Shown here one piece after another: positions 1 to 12,872 of a stretch of 64,000 bases of DNA (the stretch's first letter is position 1; every line of letters begins with the position of its first letter). Made by a program: the position numbers and the translations under genes. The notes under the pieces were generated by a model, which saw only the letters and a program-made list of their open reading frames with translations, searched no databases and had not been told where the DNA came from. Origin of the DNA: Beta vulgaris subsp. vulgaris (Eukaryota; Streptophyta; Magnoliopsida; Caryophyllales; Amaranthaceae); contig NC_079208.1 in the NCBI RefSeq assembly GCF_026745355.1, positions 47,445,577 to 47,509,576 on the forward strand, in the 5' to 3' direction.

Positions 1-401
1 TTATCAAATATACTTTCCAGGAAAAAGGCCAATAACTTCTACTTTTTGTTTAGAGAGGATCAACTTTTAAGAAAAAATCTTGTCATGATTTTGGTTGCAT
101 AAACATAAAATAGTTACATTGTAAGATAAACAGTATTTCACATCCAATAATGAGACTTCCATATACTGCTTTTTTCATGGTTTCATATCCTCAGTGATAA
201 AATAGATGTTCATCCAACACCAGCTTGTCCATGGTGCTGTACCATTTTCACACATGTATAATTACAATTTTAGGATGTATTTTACTAGAAGAGCAAAATA
301 TTACAAGCAACCAATGGTATAAATGGCAATAAGGTCCGGCAGTTGCAACAATCACTGGAACTTCTGAAATAACGCACCAATGAAAAAGGTGTTTACAAAT
401 A

Positions 402-646
402 CTTCCTCCATTTTTTATAAGTGACACATTGTCCTTTTAGGGAAATATCACAATAAGTGACACATATCTCAAAGTAGTAAAGAATACTTCCCATTTATAC
501 ATATTTCCAATCATTTAATTCTTTAACCTAATTACTTTATCCAATACTCAAATTTGATTGGTTAAACAAGTGCTCCCAACTTTCTTTCTAGACTCCTTGG
601 TATTCCCCCGCCTTCTCTTTGTGGCACTTGTTAAAAACGGAGGAAG
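402..646. mobile_element. Stowaway-like MITE
   Basis: The ends are inverted repeats: CTTCCTCCATTTTTTATAAG on the left, and the reverse complement of the right end is CTTCCTCCGTTTTTAACAAG. Both are flanked by TA, the usual Stowaway/mariner target duplication. At 245 bp with no coding capacity, it lies at the left edge, in the presumed intron or 3' flank of the ARID gene. Confidence 0.75.
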
Positions 647-1341
647 TATAAAGGAAGGGGGACAAAATGCACAATATAAAAAAAATGAAGAGGCTACATC
701 ACCTTAAATGTAACTTAAAAAATCAAACACTTCTTTGTTAACAAATTCAGATTGAAAAATTTAAAGATCCTCCTCTTCTAATCAATGAATAGTTTAATTA
801 ACGCTATATATCTAATTAATGACCTATTCAATCCCCTTAAGAAGCCGGAATCCATTATTTATTTATTTTAATTATTAATGGCTCATTTCAATTAAATATG
901 AAACAATTTACTCTTAAAAAATCCACCTAATGCCATTCAATGTTGTTCTTCTAAAACATAATGTGCTTTTCAGATCATGACACACCAACACTCAGTTACG
1001 TAATTTAAACATCAATATGACGTGGGTAAGAGCTGGTGCAAATTCTCAAAGTTCTACAGTAACCCATCCTAAGATTTGTACTAGGATACCATTTTGCATG
1101 CTTCAAGAACCTTTTGGTAGCCAAAATACTATAGACCTGCTATAAGTTTAAACCTCTTGCTCATGGAGATCCTTTATCCCTGTCGTTTAAATTCTAAACA
1201 GTAAATCAAATAACAATTAACTAGATTACATCACATTACACTATACAGCATAAAACTTGCGCATAAAAGGAAGACAATAGCTCACTGTACGTGGAGCTCA
1301 AATGAAAATATACATGATGTAGTAAACTAAAAGGCCTTAAC

Positions 1342-4300
1342 TGTGTTTTTAGCGATTTAGTGCGCACAGGATCTAAAGCATGATCTGCAGAGGATGGTTT
1401 TTTCCGCTTTAGTACACCTGAAGGATCGAAGTATAAATAACAGATAATAATAAATCAAAAAAGTCTCATGCTTGCATAAAAACCTAATCAGAAAAAAAAT
1501 TATAATAAAAAAATTCAGATACAAAGCACATAGTAAGGAATCGAACCCAGATTTTTCAGCTGTTTTTCTTTCTTGCTCAGAGAGATGGAATTCTTAGCCT
1601 AAATACAAGAAAGACTGAAGTTAAAACACAATATAAGCTTTCACCCAGCAATTGAACAAGGAAAAAGAGGATAATCATATTTACCTTTATAATTGGGTCG
1701 CTAACTTCACCATTGTCAAGAATACGCTGAGAATGCCAGCCCTGCATAGCCCGAGCGGCAGCATCCCTGCGCGCCCTTCCTGATCCAGAAGCCTGGGCAT
1801 TACCAATGTGAGCCAAACAATGCCAAGGAAAATTGGGCAAAGCTTATCATTTATAACATCCACTCCCCTTCCTCCATGAGATGCTGAGGGACGGGGGTCT
1901 GAGACTTAAGTAGTAAATAGGACAGGAGGTGAAGCAGAAAGACTACCATGCCCAAGGATCAAAATCTTTCAAGGGATTATACAATTTGAATACAAATATA
2001 AGCATTCACCAACTCATTGTAAAATCATCTAGGACTGCAATTTCTATGAATGAAAAGTACTCCATCCCAATTTAATCACAACTGTTTGATTTTTGCACTA
2101 CTCACGTACCACAATTTGCACATATAGTTTTTACATATATATTATCTAAACAAATGCATAAGATGTCAGATTCGTCTCCATTTAAATTTTCAATCTATCA
2201 ACTTTTTACAACTTTTATAATAAGATACAATAGATATATTAATGACTCTTTAAAAAAAATTATATATGTTAATGATAAAATTGTGCATTGGCAAGCGTGA
2301 AAGTCAAATTGTTGCAATTAAACTGGGACGAAGGGAGTATGTCTGTAACCAATTTCTAAAGTGCAAATTCTCTTACTTTTCCTCTATTTTCCTTGCTTGG
2401 ATTAACCGATCTTAAGGTTCACACACCTAAATGACATAAATCTGGCATTTGCTCACTGAAAGGACTAAATTTCTGAGAAGTTCAGTAAACCCATAGTTTT
2501 CGGAAACAACTATATATAACCCTCAAGCCAAGACTCAAGACACCATATGCTGAGGTCCCCACTCCTCACACCAGAGTCTTGAAATGAAACAGAACTAGAA
2601 AACTACTAACCACCTTATACATCACCACAAGACTCCTAGTCTCCTACTGTTCCTGTGTTCTTCCCCAGCCCCCCAAAATCCGATAGAGTATGCATCTCCA
2701 TCTTCCCCTCCCCCAAAAAAAAACAATTAAAAAAAGCAAAGCTGAACCCACCTAATGAATCACAACATTGAGCCAGTCAGTCTCAGATTTTACTTCGACG
2801 TGTTTCATAGGTAAAGTAAACTACTTTTTACTCTTTTCCTGTCTTGCATATTATGGTAGCAACTTTGCTTTCTACATCATTCAAAATTGCATAAAGCCAT
2901 GAAAGACCAATATGATTGCAAGTGAATTCTCTAATATTCTTAACTAATCTTAAGGCCATATGTTACAGTGGTGATACAAGCCATATGTGTACAATCCTCA
3001 ATTGCATTTTTATCCTACAACCCACCAATGCAAACAAGGGGATTCAAAATGGTTTCACTTCCATCAAAATCCTACACATGAATCATAAGAAGAAGAAAAA
3101 AGTCACTCTTTAAAGATATATTTCACCTCTAAGTACCTGATTTTCAACACCCATAGGCACAGCAAGAGAACCAGAAAGGCTAGAACCATCACTACTTGTC
3201 CTGTGTCTCTCATAGTCAAGAAGGGCCTGAAAAAAAAAAACATTACTATCTGTAGTTCTACAAAATTACATAATAAGAGTCCGATGTTAAAATCAATGCA
3301 AATTACAAGCAAACACCAGAAATCAATTAACAGAGCCAGAGGAACAAGGAAACAGAAGTAACAACTACTATTATCCTGTTCATATTTGCCTGAGAGAACT
3401 TGTCGTCTTCATAATCTATCCTTGTGGGCAGTGGAGAAATACATATTATCTCTATCCTCAAACATGACCATTGAAAGCACGTACAAGGTCTTTCCAAAAT
3501 CCAAATATATCCACAGTTAAGCACCGCCTGCAGGGATGTATAGCTCTTCTTTTCTTCTTACTAGGGTTTTGAATTGTGAGGGAATAAAAAAACATCAACA
3601 ACCTCAGGGTCAAGGACTGCTGAATTGCGATTATGGATCTGATATTACTACTGATCTTCACAGTGAATCAATCTCATTTCTATCAAGATTCAGTTAAAGC
3701 TACGATACAATATCATAACCTTCTAGATGACCCAAAACACCACGAAATACATCAGATTTCAGTCCAATGTCTACAAGTTCATTTGGCCATGGGTACTTGA
3801 AGCAATAGTCTACTTTCAAAAATTACAAAATTAGTATTAGGGAGTCCTAGGTTCACCATAATTAAAAGATACAGTACCTGCATTTATATTTGTAACTCAC
3901 GACAATAGACGACTATCATACATCCAAAAGAGAAGACAATTATCATTGTTGTCTAGAATGTGAATATATCCCGCACATGGAACAAAAGTAGAAATAGAAA
4001 TGGCTTCTACCCAGGGAACGTGCAATATTGCTAGGTCTTTAAAAGTTAAGGCTGCTATTTAATTGTCAAAGAAACCATGATTTTTTTTCATCTATTCACC
4101 AATAAGTTTTTCCTACATTATCATGAAACTATCAATCAAAAAACTACCAGTCCAACACTAACCTTCTTTTTAAAAAAATCTTCTCATACAGAAAATCGAT
4201 ACACCAAATTCACTCTACATCGCGATTTTTACCACAAAGACCCAAAATTTGAATCGGTGAGTCCATTTCTTATTCTCCCTCCAATGAGCAACTTCTGTCA

Positions 4301-7300
4301 ACTCTGTAAGTTGCGTAGTTTAAAAAGCAATATTCTTCCTTCAGAACATGGTATGGCGATGAGTTACTTGACTGTTGACATTTTTGAGAAAGAAGATGTG
4401 AAATCAGGGTACTGTTTTTGCTTAGTATTTCATGTGCAGAATAAAAAGTCTTCTCCTAAACATATTTATTTTTATCATGGAGGTGAGTTCTTTTCTTTCA
4501 GCTGAGATTGCTATTTATAGTTCTTATTTAATTTTACGATTCACCATGAATTTCTTTCACATGTGTCTTAATTTATTATCATATATACATTGTTACTTTC
4601 GTTATGCAAGTCTTAATGTTGTAATCAAATCTGATCGGAATCATTTCCAACACTCGGAAACAGTTATTGAAGCTCATGGACTAGAACATATTGGACCTAG
4701 ACACCAAGAATTAATCAATTCAGTAAAAAGCTTGAATAGATCGGGTTCCCAATAACTTAGTGTGCACCGAAAACCATATGATGTAGTCAGTTCTCATTCG
4801 ATATAGTAAGTTTTCGTTTGATATAATCTGTTTTGATATGATACAATCACCTTTTATATAATCAGTTTTTGTATGATATAATCAATTTTCTAATATAATT
4901 AGTTTTAATATGATATAGTCATTTTTCCTGAATAGTTATTTTTTGTATGATAAAGTCACTTTGGCTGCACAATAAATTAATGTGAACCCGATCCGCCCTA
5001 GACGTTTTGTATATTATATTTGGGATGCTTAGATCATATCTTGTGTGCTAAGTCCTTGATATAGCCTATTCATTATCAATAGTACAAAAATAAAGGCTGC
5101 AATAAAATCCATAATGTTATTAAGCCTATCATCTCAAAGATAGTACCTGCATCCCTTGACATATATCTGGATACAACCAGTTAACTAATGGAGTGAAATG
5201 GGTCCTTTGCCAAGGACTTCAAGGGTAGGGGACCTTCGTTACAATCAGGATCCTCCCCCATTTTTCTAGAAAAATGAATTGCCCATTTCCTATATCAACA
5301 ATTCGGATCACATGAAGGGGAAAATACAAGGGCTTATTGGGGATTTTCTGTTTTTCTATTTAATTGTCACAATTTAGAGACCGGAAATGGAAAAAAAAAG
5401 AAATGGAGAGGATCCTAATTCCCTCCATAAAACCGATATTGAGAACTTGGGTTGCCTTGAATTATTTTATAAAAAAAAAAATGGAGCTCCACTTTTGCGT
5501 GATTATCAATATGTACGTACGAGAAAAAATCTCAAAAAAAAAAACACATGAAGGACCTCACTTAGAAAGATATCACACAATTATGTTATTTCATCATCCC
5601 AGAGCAGATACTATACTATAAGGGCCTATATAGCTCATCACAAATACTTTGCACATAATACACATTTACTCAGAAATAATGACAGACAAGCTCGACAGAA
5701 AACCAAAATACTGAACCATGACAGTAGCAATATATCGTGTACTAGAGTTAGTAGGATGCTCGCAAAACATTCGATGCACAATGAAGTTTCACTTTCACAT
5801 ACTAGAGTGAGACTCATTCAATAGAGAGAGCAAACAAAACCAACAAAGCTATAAAATACCTTCTCATAGAATATGCGGAAGGTCCATGATACTGTGGTGC
5901 AAGTCCTGACAAAATTTTCAGTACAAGAGTAATTAATTTCTCCTAACAAAAGCTCCATCACATAAATGCAAAAGCAAATATTCAAGTATATCTACAAAAG
6001 ATACTCGATCTATGTTAGAAAGATATGTTTATTTTTATATACTTCTAGAGTTTCGAGATGTTCACTCAGCCTACTCTCCCTTGCAATCAATAGTATCAGA
6101 ATTTAGGAGGAATAATGCGCGTCCCCCCCCCATACACACACAGTCAATATGATTTTATATTCTTTCATTTCTACGACTAAAAAGGAATGCAAAGTATCAG
6201 CAACGAGATTACAGATGATGTTTTGTGGGATGTTGAGCATTTATCCCATTATAATGGGGGCCAATCCCTGAGTCATAATTTTATCTCTAGTGGTCATCCA
6301 CATGGATTCTGTCTCCACTCCCTTCTATCAACTATTACAAGCTCCCAAAAACCTAATTTTTTCATATCATTTCAAACGCCCTCCACCCTTCCCCGACTTC
6401 TCCTGAAATCTCCAGTATAGTGCATCCTGTAAACGACGCCACACATGCCCAAACCACATTCGGTCTGTAACCTCGATGTCAACAACTCCAACCTTCATTG
6501 GACAAACTTCCTTCTTAATACAATCTCTTGACGGGCTCCTGCCTCCTAGACATCCATCTCAACATACGCATCTGTAATACATTACCCCTATCTGCCTAAT
6601 ATGATCTTTCCTAAATGCCCAACAAACAGAACCATATAAAGTTACCACATAATAATGTCGGTCTAACAATAATCCAATAAATTTTTCCTTAGAATGTTAG
6701 TGACACCACGATCGCAGAAATTCCACTTGCCCCCTCTCCATGTAAGCCACTCTCATTGAATCCTCTAAGTCACATCTTGGTATATATCTCCATTCCTCAA
6801 TAAGATCGATCGACCAGAGTTACTAAAAACATTCACTTATAGCAAACTCCTCTCCATCCAATGTCCCCACATCCTCATCTTACTCCCCCTCATTACCAAA
6901 ATTGTACTTTGTGGACTCCATTTTGCTCCAATTTAGCCTAGATCCTTGAGATTCTAATGTTAGCCTCCACCGCTCCAATGTATCATCAACTTGATCTGTA
7001 GTTTCATCAACCAATGCAATATCATCCACAAGCAACATTCACCACAGTATATCAACTACAATAGGCCGTCATATTTCATCTATCACTTCCCTCAAGAGGA
7101 AATGACTCAATGCATATCTCTGATGCCATCCTATACTTCTATGTTATATGGAGTAATAGAATATATTTTGATTCTCCTTCATTCTCTCCTCCAAGAGATT
7201 CTCGACATCTCTCTTTTAACAATGCACAGTATGGCTAGCACACAACCCCTTTTGTTAATCTACTTCAGATATTCATTATCCTCTTAAATTATATTTACAC

Positions 7301-10300
7301 TGTCCCAAAGTAAAGTTCAACTTTGACAATCAATAAGTTTTATTACATAAATTATCTAAAGTTGATATTTTGATTATACACATGGAGATGAATCTAACAT
7401 GATCTCACATATGATTGTTTTTATTTATCAATGAGAATTTGTGGTCAAAATTTATAAGGTTTATATTATAAAAAGAACAAATGGGAACTTTATTAGGGAC
7501 GGACGGAATAGATAATAAGAGGGGTCACGATATTCTATTGTTTCATAAGATTAAGACACCTAGAATGAGAGCAAGATCAGACAGTAAACATTTGTCTATC
7601 ATGGCAAGTAGGAATATTTTATCAGCTTGTAATTCAAAATTTTGGAAAGCATGAGCATATGGATTGGGGAGGAGAAGCACTGCCAAATGGAAATTCACCC
7701 TCAACTCTCAAGCCAGCCAGACAGTCCAATGAACTGGCTCTGCAATATATGTAAAGTTGTAAAAAACATTCAATTTCAAATGCAATTTTAGAATTATGAA
7801 CAAATTTTACAAGTCCAGACATCAGTATAGTAAGATGTTACGAAGGAAAGGCTTAACCCATTTACTTGGGGGGTTTAAATGACTCTCCCACTTGGCGCCA
7901 GAATTTACACGCTGTCACCTGCTCACAAATAACAAAATAGAATTTCAGATATATGCTTCAACACAGATACACACACATGCACGCGCGCAAGCACACGAAC
8001 ACACATTTTAAAAAAAAAAAAAAAAAACATCCTGAACTACATGACCTGTTTACCTCAAAAAATTACATTCAAGACTTGATCAAAATATATATTTGCTAGT
8101 TAAACTTCCATATCTCAAGGTACTTATCACATTTTGAATAAAAAAATGTACTTCAAAATCACATATAGAAAATGGCCTATATGTGTCCAACTAAAAAGAA
8201 TGATAAATAATAAATATGACTTGCGTAGATGATAAATAAATAAATAAATGATAAAAACTAATCCCTTGCGTAGAGGCCTGCCTCTATCACTTGGATTTGC
8301 TAGAAATATGCTACTTCGAGATATAGGGTATCACATAGGCATGCCTCAGATCGTCAAATGAAACAACAGACCTTTTCAAAGCAGCCAAATACACCAGAAA
8401 AACAAAATTCTCAACTGCAGACTTTAGAAAGTGTAAAATGTACTAATCCGGAGACATAACATGGTTAAGAGAGAGCTTCTGGCATTATAGAAAAAACTTT
8501 GCAGCAATCACAATAGGGCATGGCAGCGAAAAAAACATAGAGAGAAATCTCCTTCATTCTTCCAAGTTCCAAGTCACTATGTTGAATGTCCATATAAAAC
8601 TTTAAACTATCACTATATAAAAGCTCAGATCACGGAGAGCAACTAAACTGACCAACAACTGCACTGAGAAATACTCTCAAGTAAAAACAGAGAGAATTGC
8701 AGCTAGCTGAGCAACTACACTGACTAAAAACTGCACTGAGAAATACTCTCAAGTAAAAACAGAGAGAATTGAAGCTAAACTATAAGGCAAAAGAAGCATA
8801 GGTTAGTATCAGTGGCTATATTGGATGGCAATCTTCAACAGTAAATGAGCTTGACAAGTTGATTATGTATTTATGTCAATTATGGTTAACCCAATACTTG
8901 ATAACTACTGGTTTTCAGCATATCCATATCTTGTTCCATCAGCAAGCACCGACAGCAATATTATCATCTCTAAAAAAGCAAGAGAGAATATTGAGAGATT
9001 GCCTACGTACCTTATCATAGCCACCCAACCTCATAACAGCCCTCCAGAGCCTAGAAAGAAAGAAATTAGAGATAAAATTAGCCAAACATAGCTTCCACAT
9101 CCTTGCAGCAAGAAGTAATCAGGTAATAGAACTCAATTACTAGAATTCTAAAGCACAAATTGTAAGAATTTGTCAATTGAAAAAGTTAAAGATTGAGGGA
9201 CACACACCAAAAAAAAAAAACAGAAACTTACTTCAGCAAATTCAGTGGTTCTCCGTAGAATTTTGGTGGCTTAAAATCTAGACTTCTCTCTTTATGAAAC
9301 TTATCAAGCTCCGTCATAAATGCTGCTTGTTCATCTTCTGTTCCTGACTCCCCTCCCCCTGAAGTATCTGTGTCAAATATGCAGGATTTACTGGGAGATC
9401 TGCCATCTACATCCATAGATCCTTCTATTATCTTTGCCTCATTCTTCAGCTCTTCCTCCTTCATGTGTTCTACCTTCAATGAAGAAGGATTCCTGAAAAT
9501 AGTTTCATCAACTAACCTTCTATCTTTAACTGAATCAGAATCATCTGTTTTCACGTCATGGCTCTCTTCAGTGTCAGGTCTTATGGATCCGTTTTCATCA
9601 TGTATAGCAGATTTCTGAATTGTTCCCACGTTATTTTTCACTGAGGCCTCTGCTACAGGAATATCTACATGATTGTTTTTCAGGGGGAAAATCAAATTTT
9701 ACTGAAACAGGACGTAAATGATAAGGACAGGTTGTTCTCACACTATAATCACTAAGTAACCAAACAATTTAAATTCTTAAGGGGGAAGTTCCATGAGATA
9801 GCCATTACAAACTTTTGCTTTATGATCTTCTCCAGACACACCCCCATCAGCCAAAGAGGGCAGGACATTACCTGTATGCACCGTTCTGCTGCTGTCAACC
9901 CCATGAATTGGAGAGTCTCGAATCACATCAGAGTTCTTTCCAAGAGAAACTTCCACATGCAATACCTTTCCACCATCAATTGACACATCAACTGGCCCAC
10001 GTTCCAATTTGTTCTCCTGCTCATCCTCTGTATCTTCCTCTGATTCTTCTGTTACCTCCTCTTCCTCTTCTCCCTCCTCTTCCTCTTCTTCTTCATCTTC
10101 CCCTTCCTCTTCCTCTTCCTCCTCTTCTTCTTCTTCTTCTTCTTCTTCTTCCTCCTCCTCCTCCTCCTCCTCGTCTTCGTCCTCCTCTTCCCCCTCGTCT
10201 TTTTGTTCAATGCCTTCTTTGTCCTCTATATGTTTCTCCCTAACCATCTCCACTTCAGAAGCAACAGGATCATTGCTCACTGACTCAGATATTTCATCAC

Positions 10301-10331
10301 CAGATTGCTTGACCTCCTTTGCTTCAGTCAT
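1342..10331 (-). CDS. ARID-domain chromatin protein, 3' end off the left edge
   Basis: Nuclear DNA-binding protein of the ARID/BRIGHT family. Coding exons on the minus strand: 10331-9809, 9664-9232, 9050-9011, 7918-7866, 5905-5860, 3226-3137, 1792-1685, 1598-1547 and 1417-1342. All introns are GT-AG and the phases agree, giving 473 residues so far. Residues about 40-95 are almost pure Glu/Asp. The ARID domain spans about residues 286-367 across five exons (FHKERSLDFKPPKFYGEPLN, then LWRAVMRLGGYDK, VTACKFWRQVGESFKPPK, TCTTVSWTFRIFYEK). Downstream come the family's ASGSGRARRDAAARAMQGWH block and a basic LKRKKPSS stretch. In the Arabidopsis relatives At1g76510, At1g20910 and At2g17410, described as PEAT-complex subunits, an HSP20-like C-terminal domain follows. 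I do not find it here, so it should lie to the left of base 1. The first splice (9809/9664) is the least certain. The introns host a LINE relic and MITEs. Confidence 0.9.
2060..2337. mobile_element. Stowaway-like MITE in an ARID intron
   Basis: The left end is CTCCATCCCAATTTAATCAC and the reverse complement of the right end is CTCCCTTCGTCCCAGTTTAA, an imperfect inverted repeat. TA flanks both sides. It is 278 bp long, non-coding, and sits in the intron between ARID exons 3226-3137 and 1792-1685. Confidence 0.7.
4780..4975. repeat. Degenerate AT-rich tandem repeat
   Basis: About eight diverged units of roughly 20-25 bp, each resembling GATATAATCAGTTTT, lie inside the large ARID intron between exons 5905-5860 and 3226-3137. 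No coding signal. Confidence 0.6.
6190..7270 (-). pseudogene. Decayed LINE reverse-transcriptase C-terminal fragment
   Basis: On the minus strand I can read broken pieces of a plant non-LTR reverse transcriptase in the right order. At about 7030-6870 a stretch reads VDDIALVDETTDQVDDTLER and then WRLTLESQGSRLNWSKMES, which corresponds to the (F)ADD catalytic block and what follows it. At about 6540-6430 is DRMWFGHVWRR, the conserved 'RWFGHV' tail. At about 6310 is GDRIHVDD. Stops and frameshifts are frequent, so it is dead. It is antisense-independent cargo of the ARID intron between exons 7918-7866 and 5905-5860, and lies in the same orientation as the gene. Confidence 0.7.
7299..7507. mobile_element. 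Degenerate MITE-like inverted repeat
   Basis: The left side has TGTCCCAAAGTAAAGTTC and the right side reads back as CCGTCCCTAATAAAGTTCCC. The ends are only loosely complementary and I see no clear target duplication. The interior is non-coding. It lies in an ARID intron. Confidence 0.4.
7970..8028. repeat. CA-rich microsatellite followed by poly(A)
   Basis: Alternating CA/GC dinucleotides (ACACACACATGCACGCGCGC and onward) run into about 16 adenines. Simple-sequence DNA in an ARID intron, with no gene signal. Confidence 0.8.
8639..8782. repeat. 72-bp direct tandem duplication
   Basis: Two adjacent copies beginning GCAACTA(A/C)ACTGAC start at 8639 and 8711. They share long identical blocks such as GCACTGAGAAATACTCTCAA and differ at a few positions. 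The duplication is intronic in the ARID gene and non-coding. Confidence 0.85.
10060..10205 (-). repeat. GAA/GAG microsatellite coding a poly-Glu tract
   Basis: The forward strand is a run of CTT and CCT triplets. On the minus strand it encodes about 48 consecutive, mostly Glu residues with some Asp and Gly, inside ARID exon 1. The pure triplet composition implies slippage-prone length variation that keeps the frame. Confidence 0.9.
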
Positions 10332-10573
10332 CGATCCAGTGTCAAAAGTCCTTCAAATACTGGAATCACAAGAAAAACCTACCAAACATGGACAGAGAAG
10401 AAATTTCGACTTAATGCTAAGTTCATATAACTACTTTACACTAAAATTAATGAATCACAGATAGATACAAACAGTTCTAGACATCTTGGCACCCACAGAA
10501 ACCACACTGCAACAAGTCATTCTGTACAATGAATCAACATTTACCTCAGAACTACAGTTGTCGTAAATATATA

Positions 10574-10767
10574 CTTCCTCTGTTCTTTTTCAATTGCAAC
10601 ATATACCTTTTCGGGAAGTTTCAAATCAATTGCAACATTTCCTTATTTTGTATCTAAAGACACCCAAAAATGCATTTCTCTTTCTTCTTTAGCATGATAC
10701 ATGAATTATTCCATTTCCTTAAAAGTGTGTCAACCTCTATGTTGCAATAGATAAAGAACAAAGGAAT
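10574..10767. mobile_element. Stowaway-like MITE, degenerate
   Basis: The left end reads CTTCCTCTGTTCTTTTTCAA and continues TTGCAACAT. The right end reads back as ATTCCTTTGTTCTTTATCTA and continues TTGCAACAT. TA occurs on both sides. About 194 bp in the ARID 5' UTR intron. Confidence 0.6.
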
Positions 10768-11034
10768 TATCTCCTAACTCCTAAGCATATCATGATATGA
10801 CATTATTATAGTTTCAGGTTCTGCTATGCGGCATCAGAAAAGTAATAAAGAATTTCAAGAAAATGGAACGCCACATTCTGTACAAGAAACACAACAGATT
10901 TTTCGCTAATATACGTATTCTAAGGAGAAAAAACATGGAAGCGGTCACAAAAGCGACAATGATTGCTTGTTGCAAAAATATATGACCAATGCATCACAAT
11001 ATGATTGAATTATATATTTAGACAATTTAGTGAA

Positions 11035-11157
11035 TGAATAATTATTTCAAGTAATATATTACATTAACTGCCTAATTACATAGTAGAACATATGTTGAAT
11101 AATTATTTCAAGTATTATATTACATTAACTACCTAATTACATAGTAGAACATATGTG
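11035..11157. repeat. 60-bp tandem duplication
   Basis: Two copies of a 60-bp unit (beginning ATTATTTCAAGTA) at 11041 and 11101 differ by about three bases. Non-coding, in the ARID 5' UTR intron. Confidence 0.85.
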
Positions 11158-11294
11158 GTCTGATTTCATAAAAGAACACGCGCAACGGGAAGAAATTGCT
11201 CTAATGCGACGAACTTTACAAAACAAAAGAGGGGGGAAGAAAGTTTTTATGGCAAATTCCGTAGGACGATAACTTCAAAATCCGTTACAACTTA

Positions 11295-11635
11295 GGGTAA
11301 GTTTATTGCAAGACTCTAAGACTATACTTCAAACTTTGCCACATCAGCTTTCCACTAACTCAGACTCATTTCAGACTTTCTTTACCTTTATACTTTATCC
11401 CCAGACTATTATCAAGACTCACTTTTTTTTATTAATCAGATTTTTTTTATTTGGGCTAATATTTTTTTAAAAAAATTCTAATAGAATTGAGACATGTGGC
11501 AAGGGGAGTCTTGAGTTGAGTTTTGGAAATCAAAACTCACTTTAAGACTCTATGGAGTCTTAGAGTAGTTTATTGCACAAGATCCACAAAAGTCTCAAGT
11601 CAAGACTCCTTTCAAGACTTGCAATAAACTTACCC
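11295..11635. mobile_element. Tourist/PIF-Harbinger MITE with TTA target duplication
   Basis: A perfect 18-bp terminal inverted repeat, GGGTAAGTTTATTGCAAG, is flanked on both sides by TTA (11292-11294 and 11636-11638), the PIF/Harbinger target duplication. At 341 bp with no ORF, it lies in the 5' UTR intron of the ARID gene. Confidence 0.85.
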
Positions 11636-12198
11636 TTAGTCATTCTCTAAGAAATCAGCCGAATTTCGATTCCATGATTCTAAGTATGGTATGATATTAC
11701 AACACTATGTTCATTGTTATCCGTCAAGTAGTGAGCAATTTAAGGACAAAGCTCGAGTCCAAAGCCAAATCTTGATAAGTAAATAAAAGTAAGAAGATTG
11801 CGGGAATAAAAATCGGCTAGGTAAAAATACTCCACAAATGAGTAGGAATTATGATATTCAGCTTCTAGCATCGCTCTATTATAAAATATAACGACCCAAA
11901 GACCAAAGTTGCATAATTTCATAACCTCAATTCTTCAGAAGTTAACCAAATCAAACTTGATATATTCTCGATTAGGGCCAAACTTAAAATTACGAGCTTT
12001 TACCTACTTTTTGAATTGAATTGTAAAATTGAAACCACACATCATCTAGAATATAGTAATTACTGTCAGTTATATATAATCAAAACCACAGATTTCAAAT
12101 TAGGTCGAAATGCCCTAATTTCAATCGAGAATTACAAGAATTATCATATATTAACAATGAATTTAGGAGAGAATTATAGTAGTGGATGAATCATGTAC

Positions 12199-12390
12199 CT
12201 TATAATTGAAATCGAAAGAAAAATGGAACGAATTAGGGCAAGATGAGAACAAACTGAATGAAGCGTGCCGCCGTCACCTGAGTGTGTGTGACGAGAGAGT
12301 GAGCAGAGAGAGTGAGTGGGTGAATTGCTCGAAATCGAAGAGAGAGAATTTGTGTTAGTACTGTTGTCACTTGTGAGAGTATCAGACTAG
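12199..12390 (-). other. Probable 5' UTR exon and promoter side of the ARID gene
   Basis: On the minus strand, purine/pyrimidine-rich leader-like sequence ends in AAG followed by a GTACAT donor at 12198. The matching acceptor is at 10360, leaving a short untranslated piece (10359-10332) before the ATG at 10331. This implies a 5' UTR intron of about 1.8 kb. The transcription start near 12.39 kb is a guess. The promoter would lie to the right, at about 12.4-12.6 kb. Confidence 0.5.
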
Positions 12391-12603
12391 TGTTGTATAA
12401 TTGTGTTGCGAGTTGCGACTTTTGAAGTTGAGCATTTGGGTTGTATAATTGTGTTGTATACAGCTACAAATTTTGTTCAAGGAAAAAATTACTACAAAAT
12501 TCTCAAAGGCCAAAAGGGTGTATTAAATAATTGGGTTTTTCTACGTTATACGGCTTATACCCTTGTGTTTATTCAGTTTTTACGTTGTACCGCAATTTTT
12601 TAA

Positions 12604-12872
12604 AAATTACACATGGTACCCTTAAACTTACCTTTATTAATGTACGATGCCCAAACTGCTGATTATATGTCATAATTTCATTTATTTTTTTAACTTATTG
12701 GAACTAATTTGACTTATACATAGTTTAACCCTTAGATGGATAGTTCACTAATTAGATTTGTTCCACCAAATTATAAAAAGTAGACGAAATTAATGATGTA
12801 TAATTAACGGTAAGGGCATTGTGTATTAAGAAATGTAAGTTTGAGGGTACCGTGTGGATTTTCTTTTATTTT
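12604..12872. mobile_element. Short inverted-repeat element
   Basis: The left arm is ACACATGGTACCCTTAAACT. The reverse complement of the right arm is CCACACGGTACCCTCAAACT. The arms extend imperfectly for about 55 bp. No target duplication was resolved and the family is unassigned. It sits just upstream of the presumed ARID promoter. Confidence 0.5.

Noticed and set aside
4077..4505. 142-residue ORF on the plus strand
   Set aside because: It lies within an ARID intron on the opposite strand, has no recognisable motif, and its codon pattern is unlike a conserved protein.
9815..10243. Plus-strand Pro/Leu-rich ORF
   Set aside because: Another reading of the same triplet repeat, with no independent evidence.
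10009..10464. Plus-strand ORF with a long poly-Ser run
   Set aside because: It is the antisense reading of the GAA/GAG tract in the ARID first exon, whose minus-strand frame fits the spliced gene.
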